NCBI GenBank assembly: GCA_016213205.1
Contig: JACRAZ010000090.1
Span: 1-64,000 of the forward strand
DNA length: 64,000 bases
DNA from: Burkholderiales bacterium
Lineage (GTDB): Bacteria; Pseudomonadota; Gammaproteobacteria; Burkholderiales; Burkholderiaceae_C
Direction: 5' to 3'
Part shown: piece after piece, positions 17,914 to 25,878 of the stretch
How the letters are laid out: the number at the start of each line of letters is the position of its first letter
Numbering within the stretch: position 1 is the first letter of the stretch
Translations under genes and position numbers: made by a program
Notes under the pieces: model-generated
What the model was told of the DNA's origin: nothing
Database searches by the model: none
The model's input: the letters and a program-made list of their open reading frames with translations, nothing else

Positions 17914-19704
17914 TCAGGCCGCCGGCGTCGGGTTCCGCAGCCGGATGTGCAATTCCCGAAGCTGCTTCTCGTCGACCAGGCTGGGCGCGCCCGTCAGCAG
18001 GCACTGTGCGCGCTGGGTCTTCGGGAAGGCGATCACGTCGCGGATCGACTCGGCCTTGGTCATCAGCGTGGCGATGCGGTCCAGGCCGAAGGCCAGGCCA
18101 CCGTGAGGCGGCGCGCCGTACTGCAGCGCGTCGAGCAGGAAGCCGAACTTCACCCGCTGCTCGTCGGCGCCGATGTTCAGCGCGTCGAACACCTTGGCCT
18201 GCACGTCGGCGCGGTGGATACGCACCGAGCCGCCGCCGATTTCCCAGCCGTTGAGCACCATGTCGTAGGCCTTGGCCACGCACTTGCCGGGGTCGGTGGT
18301 CATCAGGTCTTCGTGGCCGTCCTTCGGCGCGGTGAACGGGTGGTGCACCGCGTTCCAGCGCTGGGCTTCCTCGTCGTACTCGAACATCGGGAAGTCCACC
18401 ACCCACAGCGGCGCCCACTTGTCCTCGAACAGGCCGTGGTTGCGGCCGAACTCGCTGTGGCCCACCTTCACGCGCAGCGCGCCCAACGCGTCGTTGACGA
18501 CCTTGGCCTTGTCGGCGCCGAAGAAGATCAGGTCGCCGTTGCGCGCGCCGGTGCGGGCCAGGATCTCGCCGATGGCACCGTCGTGCAGGTTCTTGACGAT
18601 CGGCGACTGCAGGCCCTCGCGGCCCTTGCCGGCGTCGTTCACCTTCAGCCAGGCCAGGCCCTTGGCGCCGTAGATCTTCACGAACTCGGTGTAGGCGTCG
18701 ATCTCGCCGCGGCTCATCTCGCCGCCGCCGGGCACGCGCAGCGCCGCGACGCGACCGCCCGGCGTGGTGGCGGGGCCGGAGAAGACCTTGAAGTCGACGT
18801 CCTTCATCACGTCGGTCAGTTCGGTGAACTCGAGCTTCACGCGCAGGTCGGGCTTGTCCGAGCCGTACCTGTGCATCGCCTCGGCATAGGTGAGCTGGGC
18901 GTACACCGGCAGCTCCAGGCCCATGGTCTTGCGGAACACGGTGCGGATCATGGCCTCGGTGATGGCGCGGATCTCCTCCTCGTTCAGGAACGAGGTCTCG
19001 ATATCGATCTGCGTGAACTCGGGCTGGCGGTCGGCGCGCAGGTCTTCATCGCGGAAGCACTTGGTGATCTGGTAGTAGCGGTCGAAGCCGGCCACCATCA
19101 GCAGCTGCTTGAACAGCTGCGGGCTCTGCGGCAGCGCGAAGAACTGGCCGTCGTGCACGCGGCTGGGCACCAGGTAGTCGCGCGCGCCCTCGGGCGTGCT
19201 CTTGGTGAGCATCGGCGTCTCGATGTCGATGAAGCCCTGCTCGTCGAGGAACTTGCGCACCTCGATCGCCACGCGGTAGCGCAGCATCAGGTTCTTCTGC
19301 ATCGTGGGGCGGCGCAGGTCCAGCACGCGGTGCGTCAGGCGCGTGGTCTCGGACAGGTTCTCGTCGTCCAGCTGGAACGGCGGCGTGACGCTGGGGTTCA
19401 GCACGTCCAGCTCATGCGCCAGCACCTCGATCTTGCCGCTCACGAGGTTGGCGTTCTCGGTGCCGGCCGGCCGCGCGCGCACCTTGCCCACGACCTTGAG
19501 GCAGAACTCGTTGCGCACGCCTTCGGCGGTCTTGAACATGTCCGGGCGGTCCGGGTCGCAGACGATCTGCACCAGGCCTTCACGGTCGCGCAGGTCGATG
19601 AAGATCACGCCGCCATGGTCGCGGCGGCGGTGCGCCCAGCCCATCAGCGTGACGGTCTGACCCATCAGCGCTTCGCTGACCAGGCCACAGTAGGTGGTTC
19701 TCAT
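17914..19704 (-). CDS. aspS: Aspartyl-tRNA synthetase (probably non-discriminating Asp/Asn type)
   Basis: A 596-residue bacterial class II synthetase. It has an N-terminal OB anticodon-binding domain (about 1-105), class II motif 2 (FRDEDLRADRQPEFTQID), the bacterial GAD insertion domain, and motif 3 (GLAFGLDRIATLMT). It charges tRNA-Asp with aspartate. The anticodon-domain stretch RRRDHGGVIFID has His30 where the discriminating E. coli enzyme has Leu, and RPAGTENAN resembles the Pseudomonas non-discriminating enzyme. It may therefore also charge tRNA-Asn for GatCAB; this is inference. It starts the run aspS - antitoxin - toxin. Confidence 0.96.
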   Translation of the reverse strand: MRTTYCGLVSEALMGQTVTLMGWAHRRRDHGGVIFIDLRDREGLVQIVCDPDRPDMFKTAEGVRNEFCLKVVGKVRARPAGTENANLVSGKIEVLAHELDVLNPSVTPPFQLDDENLSETTRLTHRVLDLRRPTMQKNLMLRYRVAIEVRKFLDEQGFIDIETPMLTKSTPEGARDYLVPSRVHDGQFFALPQSPQLFKQLLMVAGFDRYYQITKCFRDEDLRADRQPEFTQIDIETSFLNEEEIRAITEAMIRTVFRKTMGLELPVYAQLTYAEAMHRYGSDKPDLRVKLEFTELTDVMKDVDFKVFSGPATTPGGRVAALRVPGGGEMSRGEIDAYTEFVKIYGAKGLAWLKVNDAGKGREGLQSPIVKNLHDGAIGEILARTGARNGDLIFFGADKAKVVNDALGALRVKVGHSEFGRNHGLFEDKWAPLWVVDFPMFEYDEEAQRWNAVHHPFTAPKDGHEDLMTTDPGKCVAKAYDMVLNGWEIGGGSVRIHRADVQAKVFDALNIGADEQRVKFGFLLDALQYGAPPHGGLAFGLDRIATLMTKAESIRDVIAFPKTQRAQCLLTGAPSLVDEKQLRELHIRLRNPTPAA

Positions 19705-19826
19705 GGGGAAATTTCCTGTTCTGGGATCGGGGAACGGACAGCAGCCCCTTGCAGCGGGGCGCGGCCTCGTGGTCGCAGCGGGGCGGGGCCTTCGGACCCT
19801 CAGGGCTGGATGCCTGCCATCGGCAT

Positions 19827-20507
19827 TCAGCCCGCCGGATTGGGGTCGGCCCCCTCCGGCTTGGCCGGTCTTGCGGAAGGGGCCGGAGGGGCGGGCGGCG
19901 GCGGCGCCACCACACCCATCGAGATGATGTACTTGAGCGCCTCGTCCACGCTCATGCGCAAGGGGATGATGTCGTCCCGCGGCATCATCACGAAGTAGCC
20001 ACCGGTCGGGTTCGGGGTGGTGGGCACGTACAGGCTGACGTGCTCACCCGCCATGCGGCTGGCCACCTCGCCCCCCGGCGTGCCGGTGACGAACGCGATG
20101 GTCCACGAACCGGCGTGCGGCCAGCGCACCAGCACCGCCTCGCGGAAGGCGTTGCCGTTGGTGGAGAACAGGGTGTCCGAGACCTGCTTGACCGAGCTGT
20201 AGATCGACTTGACGATCGGGATGCGCGAGAGGATGCGGTCCCACTGCCGCACCCACCACTGGCCGAAGATGTTGGTGACGAAGATGCCGGTGAGCAGCAG
20301 CAGCGTCGCCATCACCACCACGCCCAGCCCCGGCATGCGGCGCAGCAGGTCGATCAGGTTGTCCGTGCCGGCCGGCAGCACCGTCTGCAGCAGCGTGAGC
20401 AGCCAGCGGAACATGCCGTCCATGGTGCCGACGAGCCACAGCAGCACCCACAGGGTGATGGCCAGTGGCAGCCAGACCAGCAGGCCGGCGATCAGGTACT
20501 TTTTCAA
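19827..20507 (-). CDS. DUF502 domain-containing inner-membrane protein
   Basis: A 226-residue protein with two N-terminal membrane helices (about residues 5-27 and 62-82). The DUF502 core follows: RIPIVKSIYSSVKQVSDTL, FVTGTPGG, YVPTTPNPTGGYF and DEALKYIISMG. The tail (about 195-226) is Ala/Pro-rich low complexity. Its function is unknown; the family is widespread in proteobacteria and very often precedes aspS and follows an FmdB zinc-ribbon gene, as here. Confidence 0.88.
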   Translation of the reverse strand: MKKYLIAGLLVWLPLAITLWVLLWLVGTMDGMFRWLLTLLQTVLPAGTDNLIDLLRRMPGLGVVVMATLLLLTGIFVTNIFGQWWVRQWDRILSRIPIVKSIYSSVKQVSDTLFSTNGNAFREAVLVRWPHAGSWTIAFVTGTPGGEVASRMAGEHVSLYVPTTPNPTGGYFVMMPRDDIIPLRMSVDEALKYIISMGVVAPPPPAPPAPSARPAKPEGADPNPAG

Positions 20508-20541
20508 GCAGTGCTTTCAGGCAGGCGGCAGGGGGCCTGCG

Positions 20542-20844
20542 TCAATGGCAGGCGCAGGAACCGCCGCAGGGCGTGGCGGGCGCAGCGGCCGTGGTGCTGC
20601 TCTCGCTGCTGGCCGGCTTGGCGGCGCCATCGGCGGCGGCCGCTGCGGCCGGGGCCGCGCTGCCGCCCTTGAAATCGGTGGCGTACCAGCCCGAGCCCTT
20701 GAGCTGGAAGCCGGCCGCGGTGAGCTGCTTCGAGAAGGCCTCGGCACCGCAGGCGGGGCACGTGGTGAGCACGGGGTCGCTGAGCTTCTGCAGCACATCC
20801 TTCGCGTGGCCGCAGGCATCGCATCGGTAAGCGTAGATCGGCAT
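20542..20844 (-). CDS. FmdB-family zinc-ribbon protein
   Basis: A 100-residue protein. The N-terminal zinc ribbon (residues 1-42) has the family opening MPIYAYRCDACGH and a second Cys pair CPACG. The hydrophobic KGSGWYATDFK segment follows. An Ala/Ser-rich spacer then leads to a Cys/His-rich end, CGGSCACH, which could bind a second metal. FmdB-type proteins are putative regulators with no proven function. The gene lies 34 bp upstream of the DUF502 gene and is probably in the same operon. Confidence 0.88.
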   Translation of the reverse strand: MPIYAYRCDACGHAKDVLQKLSDPVLTTCPACGAEAFSKQLTAAGFQLKGSGWYATDFKGGSAAPAAAAAADGAAKPASSESSTTAAAPATPCGGSCACH

Positions 20845-20928
20845 GGCTAAACCCTTGACGCAAAACAGAAAATTATAGGTGCGGCGGCCGAACAGCGCCG
20901 CCGCCCGCGCAGATGGGGTCGGCGGCGA

Positions 20929-22389
20929 TCAGTTCAAGCCGGTGACGTGATGCTTCAGGTCGTGGCGGTTCTGCAGCCATTGCGGCGCGAGCGAGCCGAC
21001 GATCATGCCCACGAAGGCGGCAATCAGCCCGGCCAGCTGACCCGGAAAGTGCTCGCCCAGCGTGCCGAGCTGCGGGAAGAACATGATCCACACCGAAATG
21101 CCGGCGGCCAGCGAGAAGATCGCGCCCTGCGTGGTGGCACGTTTCCAGTACAGGCCCATCACCAGGGGCACGAAGGCCCCCACCAGCGTGACCTGGTAGG
21201 CCGCGGACACCAGGTCGTAGATCGGCGTGCCCTTCATCGCGATGGCATAGGCCAGCACCAGGCCGGCGAAGGCCACGATGGTCCAGCGCATCGCGAGCAG
21301 CTGCTGCTTGTCGCCCATGTGCGGGCGCAGGTTCTTCACGATGTTCTCGACGAAGCTGGTGGACGGCGCCAGCAGCGTGGCCGACGAGGTGCTCTTGATG
21401 GCCGACAGCAGCGCGCCGAAGAACAGGATCTGCATCAGCAGCGGCATCTTGGTCAGCACGAAGGTGGGCAGCAGGCGCTGGTAGTCGTCCTTCGCGATGT
21501 CGAGCGCCTGCTGGCCCATCACCACCACCGCGCTGGCCACCACGAACATCGGCACGAAGGCGAACAGGATGTAGCTCACGCCGCCGATCACTGCGCCGTT
21601 GCGCGCGGTGCGCGCATCCTTGGCCGACATCACGCGCTGGAACACGTCCTGCTGCGGGATGCTGCCCAGCATCATGGTGAGCGCGGCGCCGATGAAGAAG
21701 GCCACGTCCTTGAACTCTGGCTGCGGCAGGATGTTCAGCAGGTCCTTGGACTGCACCATGGCCATCACCTTGTCGCTGCCGCCGGCCAGGTCGGCCGAGA
21801 ACACGGCAATCACCGACAGGCCCACCACCAGCACGATCATCTGGATGAAATCGGTCCAGGCCACGGCCAGGAAACCGCCCACCACCACGTAGATCAGCAC
21901 CGCCAGGGTGCCGACGATCATGCCCGCGGTCTCGCTCATGGCGCCCTGGGTGAGCACCGAGAACACCAGCCCGAGCGCGGTGATCTGCGCGGCCACCCAG
22001 CCCAGGTAGCTCAGGATGATCGCGGCCGAGCAGAACACCTCCACGCCCTTGCCGTAGCGCAGGCGGTAGAAGTCGCCGATGGTCAGCAGGTTCTGCTTGT
22101 ACAGGCGCGCGGCGAAGAACAGGCCCACGAGCACCAGGCAGGTGCCGGCGCCGAACGGGTCTTCCACGATCGCGGACAGCCCGCCCTGCACGAACTTGGC
22201 CGGGATGCCCATCACCGTCTCGGCGCCGAACCAGGTGGCGAAGGTGGTGGTCACCACCATCACCAGCGGCAGGCTGCGGCCCGCCACAGCGAAGTCGGCT
22301 GTGTTCTTGATGCGCGTGCCCGCCCAGACGCCGAGCGCCAGCGTGCCCAGCAGGTACAAGACGACGAAGACGATCAGGGTGATGTTCAT
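20929..22389 (-). CDS. Sodium:solute symporter (SSS/SLC5) family transporter
   Basis: A 486-residue protein with about 13 predicted membrane helices. SSS features include the unwound TM1 region near LGVWAGTRIKNTADFAVAGR, the segment TTFATWFGAETVMGIP and LLSAIKSTSSATLLAPST with conserved Ser residues of the sodium site. The family imports proline, pantothenate, acetate and other solutes; no substrate can be assigned. The ATG at 22389 was preferred over an in-frame TTG at 22401. It stands alone, with ubiB upstream on the same strand 113 bp away. Confidence 0.88.
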   Translation of the reverse strand: MNITLIVFVVLYLLGTLALGVWAGTRIKNTADFAVAGRSLPLVMVVTTTFATWFGAETVMGIPAKFVQGGLSAIVEDPFGAGTCLVLVGLFFAARLYKQNLLTIGDFYRLRYGKGVEVFCSAAIILSYLGWVAAQITALGLVFSVLTQGAMSETAGMIVGTLAVLIYVVVGGFLAVAWTDFIQMIVLVVGLSVIAVFSADLAGGSDKVMAMVQSKDLLNILPQPEFKDVAFFIGAALTMMLGSIPQQDVFQRVMSAKDARTARNGAVIGGVSYILFAFVPMFVVASAVVVMGQQALDIAKDDYQRLLPTFVLTKMPLLMQILFFGALLSAIKSTSSATLLAPSTSFVENIVKNLRPHMGDKQQLLAMRWTIVAFAGLVLAYAIAMKGTPIYDLVSAAYQVTLVGAFVPLVMGLYWKRATTQGAIFSLAAGISVWIMFFPQLGTLGEHFPGQLAGLIAAFVGMIVGSLAPQWLQNRHDLKHHVTGLN

Positions 22390-22501
22390 GCGTGCGACCA
22401 ACCGTGAACCCGAGGGCCGGCACCTGACGGCGGCGCCGGCGAACGCGGCGCATTATCCCTGCGGGATGCGGCACCGGGTGACGGGCCGCTTCACCGCCCG
22501 T

Positions 22502-24067
22502 TCACCAGCCGCCGTGCAGCAACAGCCGTGCCACCAGGGCCCCGCCCAGGAACCCGACGCCGCCGATGACCAGGGCCTGGATCAGCCGGTTGGTGCGGCG
22601 CTGCTCGGCCAGCAGCGCCAGCAGGGCCGGGTCGCTGTCGCGCCGCTGCTCGAGCGCCTGGTGCAGCAGCCGCGGCAGTTCGGGCAGCAGCTGGGCATAA
22701 CGAGGGGCCTCGTTCTTCAGCCGCTCGACCAGGCCGGACCAGCCCACCTGGCGATGCATCCACTTCTCGAGGAACGGCTTGGCCGTGCTCCAGAGGTCCA
22801 GATCCGGGTCGAGCTGGCGGCCCAGGCCCTCGATGTTGAGCAGGGTCTTCTGCAGCAGCACCAGCTGCGGCTGGATCTCGACATTGAAGCGGCGCGAGGT
22901 CTGGAACAGCCGCATCAGCACCGCGCCGAGCGAGATGTCCTTCAAGGGCCTGTCGAAGTGGGGCTCGCAGACGGTGCGGATCGCACTTTCGAGTGCATCG
23001 ACCCGGGTGCTGGGCGGCACCCAGCCGCTTTCGATGTGCAGTTCGGCCACGCGCTTGTAGTCGCGCCGGAAGAAGGCGAGGAAGTTCTGCGCCAGGTATT
23101 CCTTGTCCCACTCGGTGAGGGTGCCGATGATGCCGAAATCCAGCGCGATGTAGCGGCCGAAGGTCTTGGGATCGATGCTGACCTGGATGTTGCCCGGGTG
23201 CATGTCGGCATGGAAGAAGCCGTCGCGGAACACCTGGGTGAAGAAGATCGTGACCCCGTCGCGCGCGAGCTTCTTGATGTCGACCCCCGCCGCACGCAGT
23301 CGCTGCACCTGGCTGATGGGCACGCCGTTCATGCGCTCCATCACCATCACGCCCGGGGTGCACAGGTCCCACACCATCTCGGGCACCAGCACCAGGCCCA
23401 GGCTGGCCATGTTGCGGCGCAGCTGCGCGGCATTGGCGGCCTCGCGCACGAGATCGAGCTCGTCGTGCAGGTAGACGTCGAACTCGGCCACCACCTCGCG
23501 CGGCTTCAGGCGCTTGCCGTCGGTCCACACCCATTCCACCAGCCGCGCCAGCGTGTGCAGCAGCCGCAGGTCGTGCTCGATGACCTGCAGCATGCCCGGG
23601 CGCAGCACCTTCACCGCCACCTCGCGGCCGGTGGCCTCGCCCGGCGCCGGCTTGAGCACCGCGAAGTGCACCTGGGCAATCGACGCACTGGCCACCGGCT
23701 CGGGCTCGAAGTGCGAGAACACCTCGTCCAGGCGGCGGCCGAAGGCGCGCTCGACCAGCGCCTTGGCCTGGGCGCTGGGAAAGGGCGGCACGCTGTCCTG
23801 CAGCTTGGCCAGTTCGTCGGCCACGTCCAGCGGCAGCAGGTCGCGGCGGGTGCTGAGCACCTGGCCGAACTTCACGAAGATCGGGCCCAGGCGCTCCAGC
23901 GCCATGCGCAGGCGCTCGCCCCGCGGTGCCTCCAGCCGGCGGCCCACGGTGGCCACACGCACCATCGCCCGCACCCAGCGCTGGCGAAAGCCCGACAGCG
24001 CCATCTCGTCCAGGCCGAAGCGCAGGACGGTGAAGACGATCGTGACCAGCCGGAAGAAATGGCCCAT
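22502..24067 (-). CDS. ubiB: Ubiquinone biosynthesis protein UbiB (atypical kinase/ATPase)
   Basis: A 521-residue ABC1/ADCK-family protein. The family-defining KxGQ motif is in FVKFGQVLSTRRDLLP. Further kinase-like motifs are ASASIAQVHFAVLK (Ala-rich loop), EFDVYLHDELDLVREAANA, DMHPGNIQV and LDFGIIGTL (the DFG equivalent). Two C-terminal hydrophobic helices (about 495-521) anchor it in the inner membrane. It is required for ubiquinone synthesis, probably as an ATPase assisting the lipid-modifying complex. The ATG at 24067 is preferred over the adjoining in-frame TTG at 24070. It follows ubiJ by 13 bp. Confidence 0.94.
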   Translation of the reverse strand: MGHFFRLVTIVFTVLRFGLDEMALSGFRQRWVRAMVRVATVGRRLEAPRGERLRMALERLGPIFVKFGQVLSTRRDLLPLDVADELAKLQDSVPPFPSAQAKALVERAFGRRLDEVFSHFEPEPVASASIAQVHFAVLKPAPGEATGREVAVKVLRPGMLQVIEHDLRLLHTLARLVEWVWTDGKRLKPREVVAEFDVYLHDELDLVREAANAAQLRRNMASLGLVLVPEMVWDLCTPGVMVMERMNGVPISQVQRLRAAGVDIKKLARDGVTIFFTQVFRDGFFHADMHPGNIQVSIDPKTFGRYIALDFGIIGTLTEWDKEYLAQNFLAFFRRDYKRVAELHIESGWVPPSTRVDALESAIRTVCEPHFDRPLKDISLGAVLMRLFQTSRRFNVEIQPQLVLLQKTLLNIEGLGRQLDPDLDLWSTAKPFLEKWMHRQVGWSGLVERLKNEAPRYAQLLPELPRLLHQALEQRRDSDPALLALLAEQRRTNRLIQALVIGGVGFLGGALVARLLLHGGW

Positions 24068-24080
24068 CAAGCGGGGCCCA

Positions 24081-24602
24081 TCAGCGCGAGCGCATGCGCC
24101 CGGCCATCGCGGCCGCGCCTTCTATCGCCGCGCGCAGGCCGCGGCCGAGCATCGAGCCCAGGCTGTGCAGTTGCTGCGCGACCACCGGGCCGAACAGGCG
24201 CTCGAGGTCGGCCGCCACATCCCAGCGCAGGTTCTTCAGCAGCCAGTCCACGTCGCCCGCGAGCTGCGCGTCGCCCTCGATCGCCAGCGCGGGTTGCTCG
24301 CCCGTCAGCGTGCGCAGCGCCAGCAAGGCCGGGTTGCCGGCCTCCAGCCGCACGCGCAGGTCGGGCACCAGGCTGTCGTCGGCCGCCCACTCCACCAGCC
24401 CGGCCGGCGTGACGCGGAAGGCCAGCACCGGCGGCGCTGGCAGCAGGCGCGGCCAGTTCAGCAGTTCCAGCCGCAACAGGCGGCCCTGATGCGCAACCAG
24501 CCGGGCCTGGGCCTCGGGCTCGCTGGCCAGCACGTGGTTCACCACCAGCGTCAGGCGCTCCATCAGCGCGGGGGCCAGCAAGGCATTCAGCTCGGAGATC
24601 AT
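24081..24602 (-). CDS. ubiJ: UbiJ-like ubiquinone biosynthesis accessory factor (SCP2 domain)
   Basis: A 173-residue protein with an SCP2-like lipid-binding domain (residues about 15-120), including RLELLNWPRLLPAPP and ALAIEGDAQLAGDVDWLLKN, a typical UbiJ stretch. The helical C terminus (about 125-173) fits the part that joins the soluble Ubi complex. Position directly before ubiB supports the call. In E. coli the order is ubiE-ubiJ-ubiB; here ubiE lies about 5.7 kb away beyond a sugar-nucleotide operon. Confidence 0.82.
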   Translation of the reverse strand: MISELNALLAPALMERLTLVVNHVLASEPEAQARLVAHQGRLLRLELLNWPRLLPAPPVLAFRVTPAGLVEWAADDSLVPDLRVRLEAGNPALLALRTLTGEQPALAIEGDAQLAGDVDWLLKNLRWDVAADLERLFGPVVAQQLHSLGSMLGRGLRAAIEGAAAMAGRMRSR

Positions 24603-24682
24603 GGGCGGGATTGTAGGCAGTGGCTCCCAACCCGCCGAAGGGCGTGCAGACGGCTAGACACAATGCGCTGCTCGAAGCGGCC

Positions 24683-24841
24683 CAAGTTGCCGCCGGGCCG
24701 CCCCAAGGCAACTTGTCCCCCTCGGGGGGCGGGCCGGGCGCAGCCCGGACCTGGGGGCTCAATGTTGCCGCCGGGCCGCCCCAAGGCAACTTGTCCCCCT
24801 CGGGGGGCGGGCCGGGCGCAGCCCGGGCCTGGGGGCTCAAA
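24683..24841. repeat. Two tandem 78-bp GC-rich hairpin elements between ubiJ and galE
   Basis: Copies at 24686-24763 and 24764-24841 are identical except for one internal base and the last base. Copy 1 has three hairpins: CAAGTTGCC/GGCAACTTG (24683-24691 with 24707-24715), CCCCC-TC-GGGGG (from 24717), and CCGGGC-GCA-GCCCGG (24734-24748). The second copy repeats this structure, although its first stem lacks the leading CAA. The array ends 20 bp before galE, in a 259-bp divergent intergenic region. It may be a dispersed genomic element or a bidirectional terminator/insulator. Confidence 0.85.
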
Positions 24842-24861
24842 GTAGTAAGCTCGCCCCCCGC

Positions 24862-25878
24862 ATGCCCACCATCTTGCTCACCGGTGCCACCGGCTACATC
24901 GCATCCCACACCTGGCTCGCGCTGCAGTCCGCCGGCTTCGACGTGGTGGGCCTGGACGATTTCTCGAACAGCTCGCCCGAGGTGCTGAACCGGCTCGAGC
25001 GCCTGTCCGGCCGGCCCCCGGTGTTCGAGCGCGCCAGCGTCTGCGACGCACCGGCGATGAACGCGGTGTTCGAACGCCACCGCATCGACGCGGTGGTGCA
25101 CTTCGCGGCCTTCAAGGCAGTGGGCGAATCCACGGCGCGGCCGCTGGCCTACTACGCCAACAACCTGGGCGGCCTGGTCACCACCACGCAGGTGATGCTG
25201 CAGCACGGCTGCCGGCGCTTCGTGTTCAGCTCCAGCGCCACGGTGTATGGCGACCCGCAACGCCTGCCGATCACCGAGGATTCGCCGCTGTCGGCCACCA
25301 ACCCCTACGGGCAGACCAAGCTGATGGGCGAGACCATCCTGCGCGACCTGGGTGCGGCGGATCCGGCCTGGCAGACCGCCTGCCTGCGCTACTTCAACCC
25401 GGTGGGCGCCCATGCCAGCGGCCTGATCGGCGAGGACCCGCGTGGCACGCCGAACAACCTGATGCCCTATGTGGCGCAGGTGGCCATCGGCCGCCGGCCC
25501 AGGCTGCAGGTGTTCGGCAACGACTACCCCACGCCCGACGGCACCGGTGTGCGCGACTACATCCACGTCAGCGACCTGGCCGAGGGCCACGTGGCCGCAC
25601 TGCGCCGCCTGCTCGACCACCCCGGCTCGCTCACCGTGAACCTGGGCACCGGCCGCGGCTACAGCGTGCTGGAACTGGTGCGCGCCTATGCCGCCGCCAG
25701 CGGCCGCGAGGTGCCGTACGAGGTGGTGGCGCGCCGCCCCGGCGACGTGGCCGCCTGTTATGCCGACCCCACGCTGGCCCGCACGCTGCTGGGCTGGCAG
25801 GCCCACCACGCGCTGGACCGCATGTGCGCGGACAGCTGGCGCTGGCAATCGCTCAACCCCCAAGGCTTCGAACAATGA
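24862..25878 (+). CDS. galE: UDP-glucose 4-epimerase
   Basis: A 338-residue short-chain dehydrogenase-like epimerase interconverting UDP-glucose and UDP-galactose. Evidence: NAD-binding GATGYIAS at the N terminus, the catalytic FSSSATVYG serine/threonine segment, the YGQTK Tyr-x-x-x-Lys pair, and the GalE-type RYFNPVGAHASGLIGEDP and VFGNDYPTPDGTGVRDYIHV segments. The length is as expected. No good ribosome-binding site precedes the ATG, which follows immediately after the 78-bp repeat array. Its stop overlaps the manC start by 4 bp. It is the first gene of a four-gene nucleotide-sugar operon. Confidence 0.94.
   Translation: MPTILLTGATGYIASHTWLALQSAGFDVVGLDDFSNSSPEVLNRLERLSGRPPVFERASVCDAPAMNAVFERHRIDAVVHFAAFKAVGESTARPLAYYANNLGGLVTTTQVMLQHGCRRFVFSSSATVYGDPQRLPITEDSPLSATNPYGQTKLMGETILRDLGAADPAWQTACLRYFNPVGAHASGLIGEDPRGTPNNLMPYVAQVAIGRRPRLQVFGNDYPTPDGTGVRDYIHVSDLAEGHVAALRRLLDHPGSLTVNLGTGRGYSVLELVRAYAAASGREVPYEVVARRPGDVAACYADPTLARTLLGWQAHHALDRMCADSWRWQSLNPQGFEQ

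Noticed and set aside
17878..19998. A 706-codon plus-strand frame opposite aspS
   Set aside because: It mirrors aspS exactly and has no recognisable motif; aspS is unmistakable on the other strand.
20947..22407. A 486-codon plus-strand frame opposite the sodium/solute symporter
   Set aside because: Its His/Gln/Arg-rich composition and absence of any domain match a shadow of the real minus-strand gene.
24683..24841. The 78-bp tandem repeat considered as a CRISPR array
   Set aside because: There are only two copies, directly adjoining with no unique spacers, and no cas gene is in the window.
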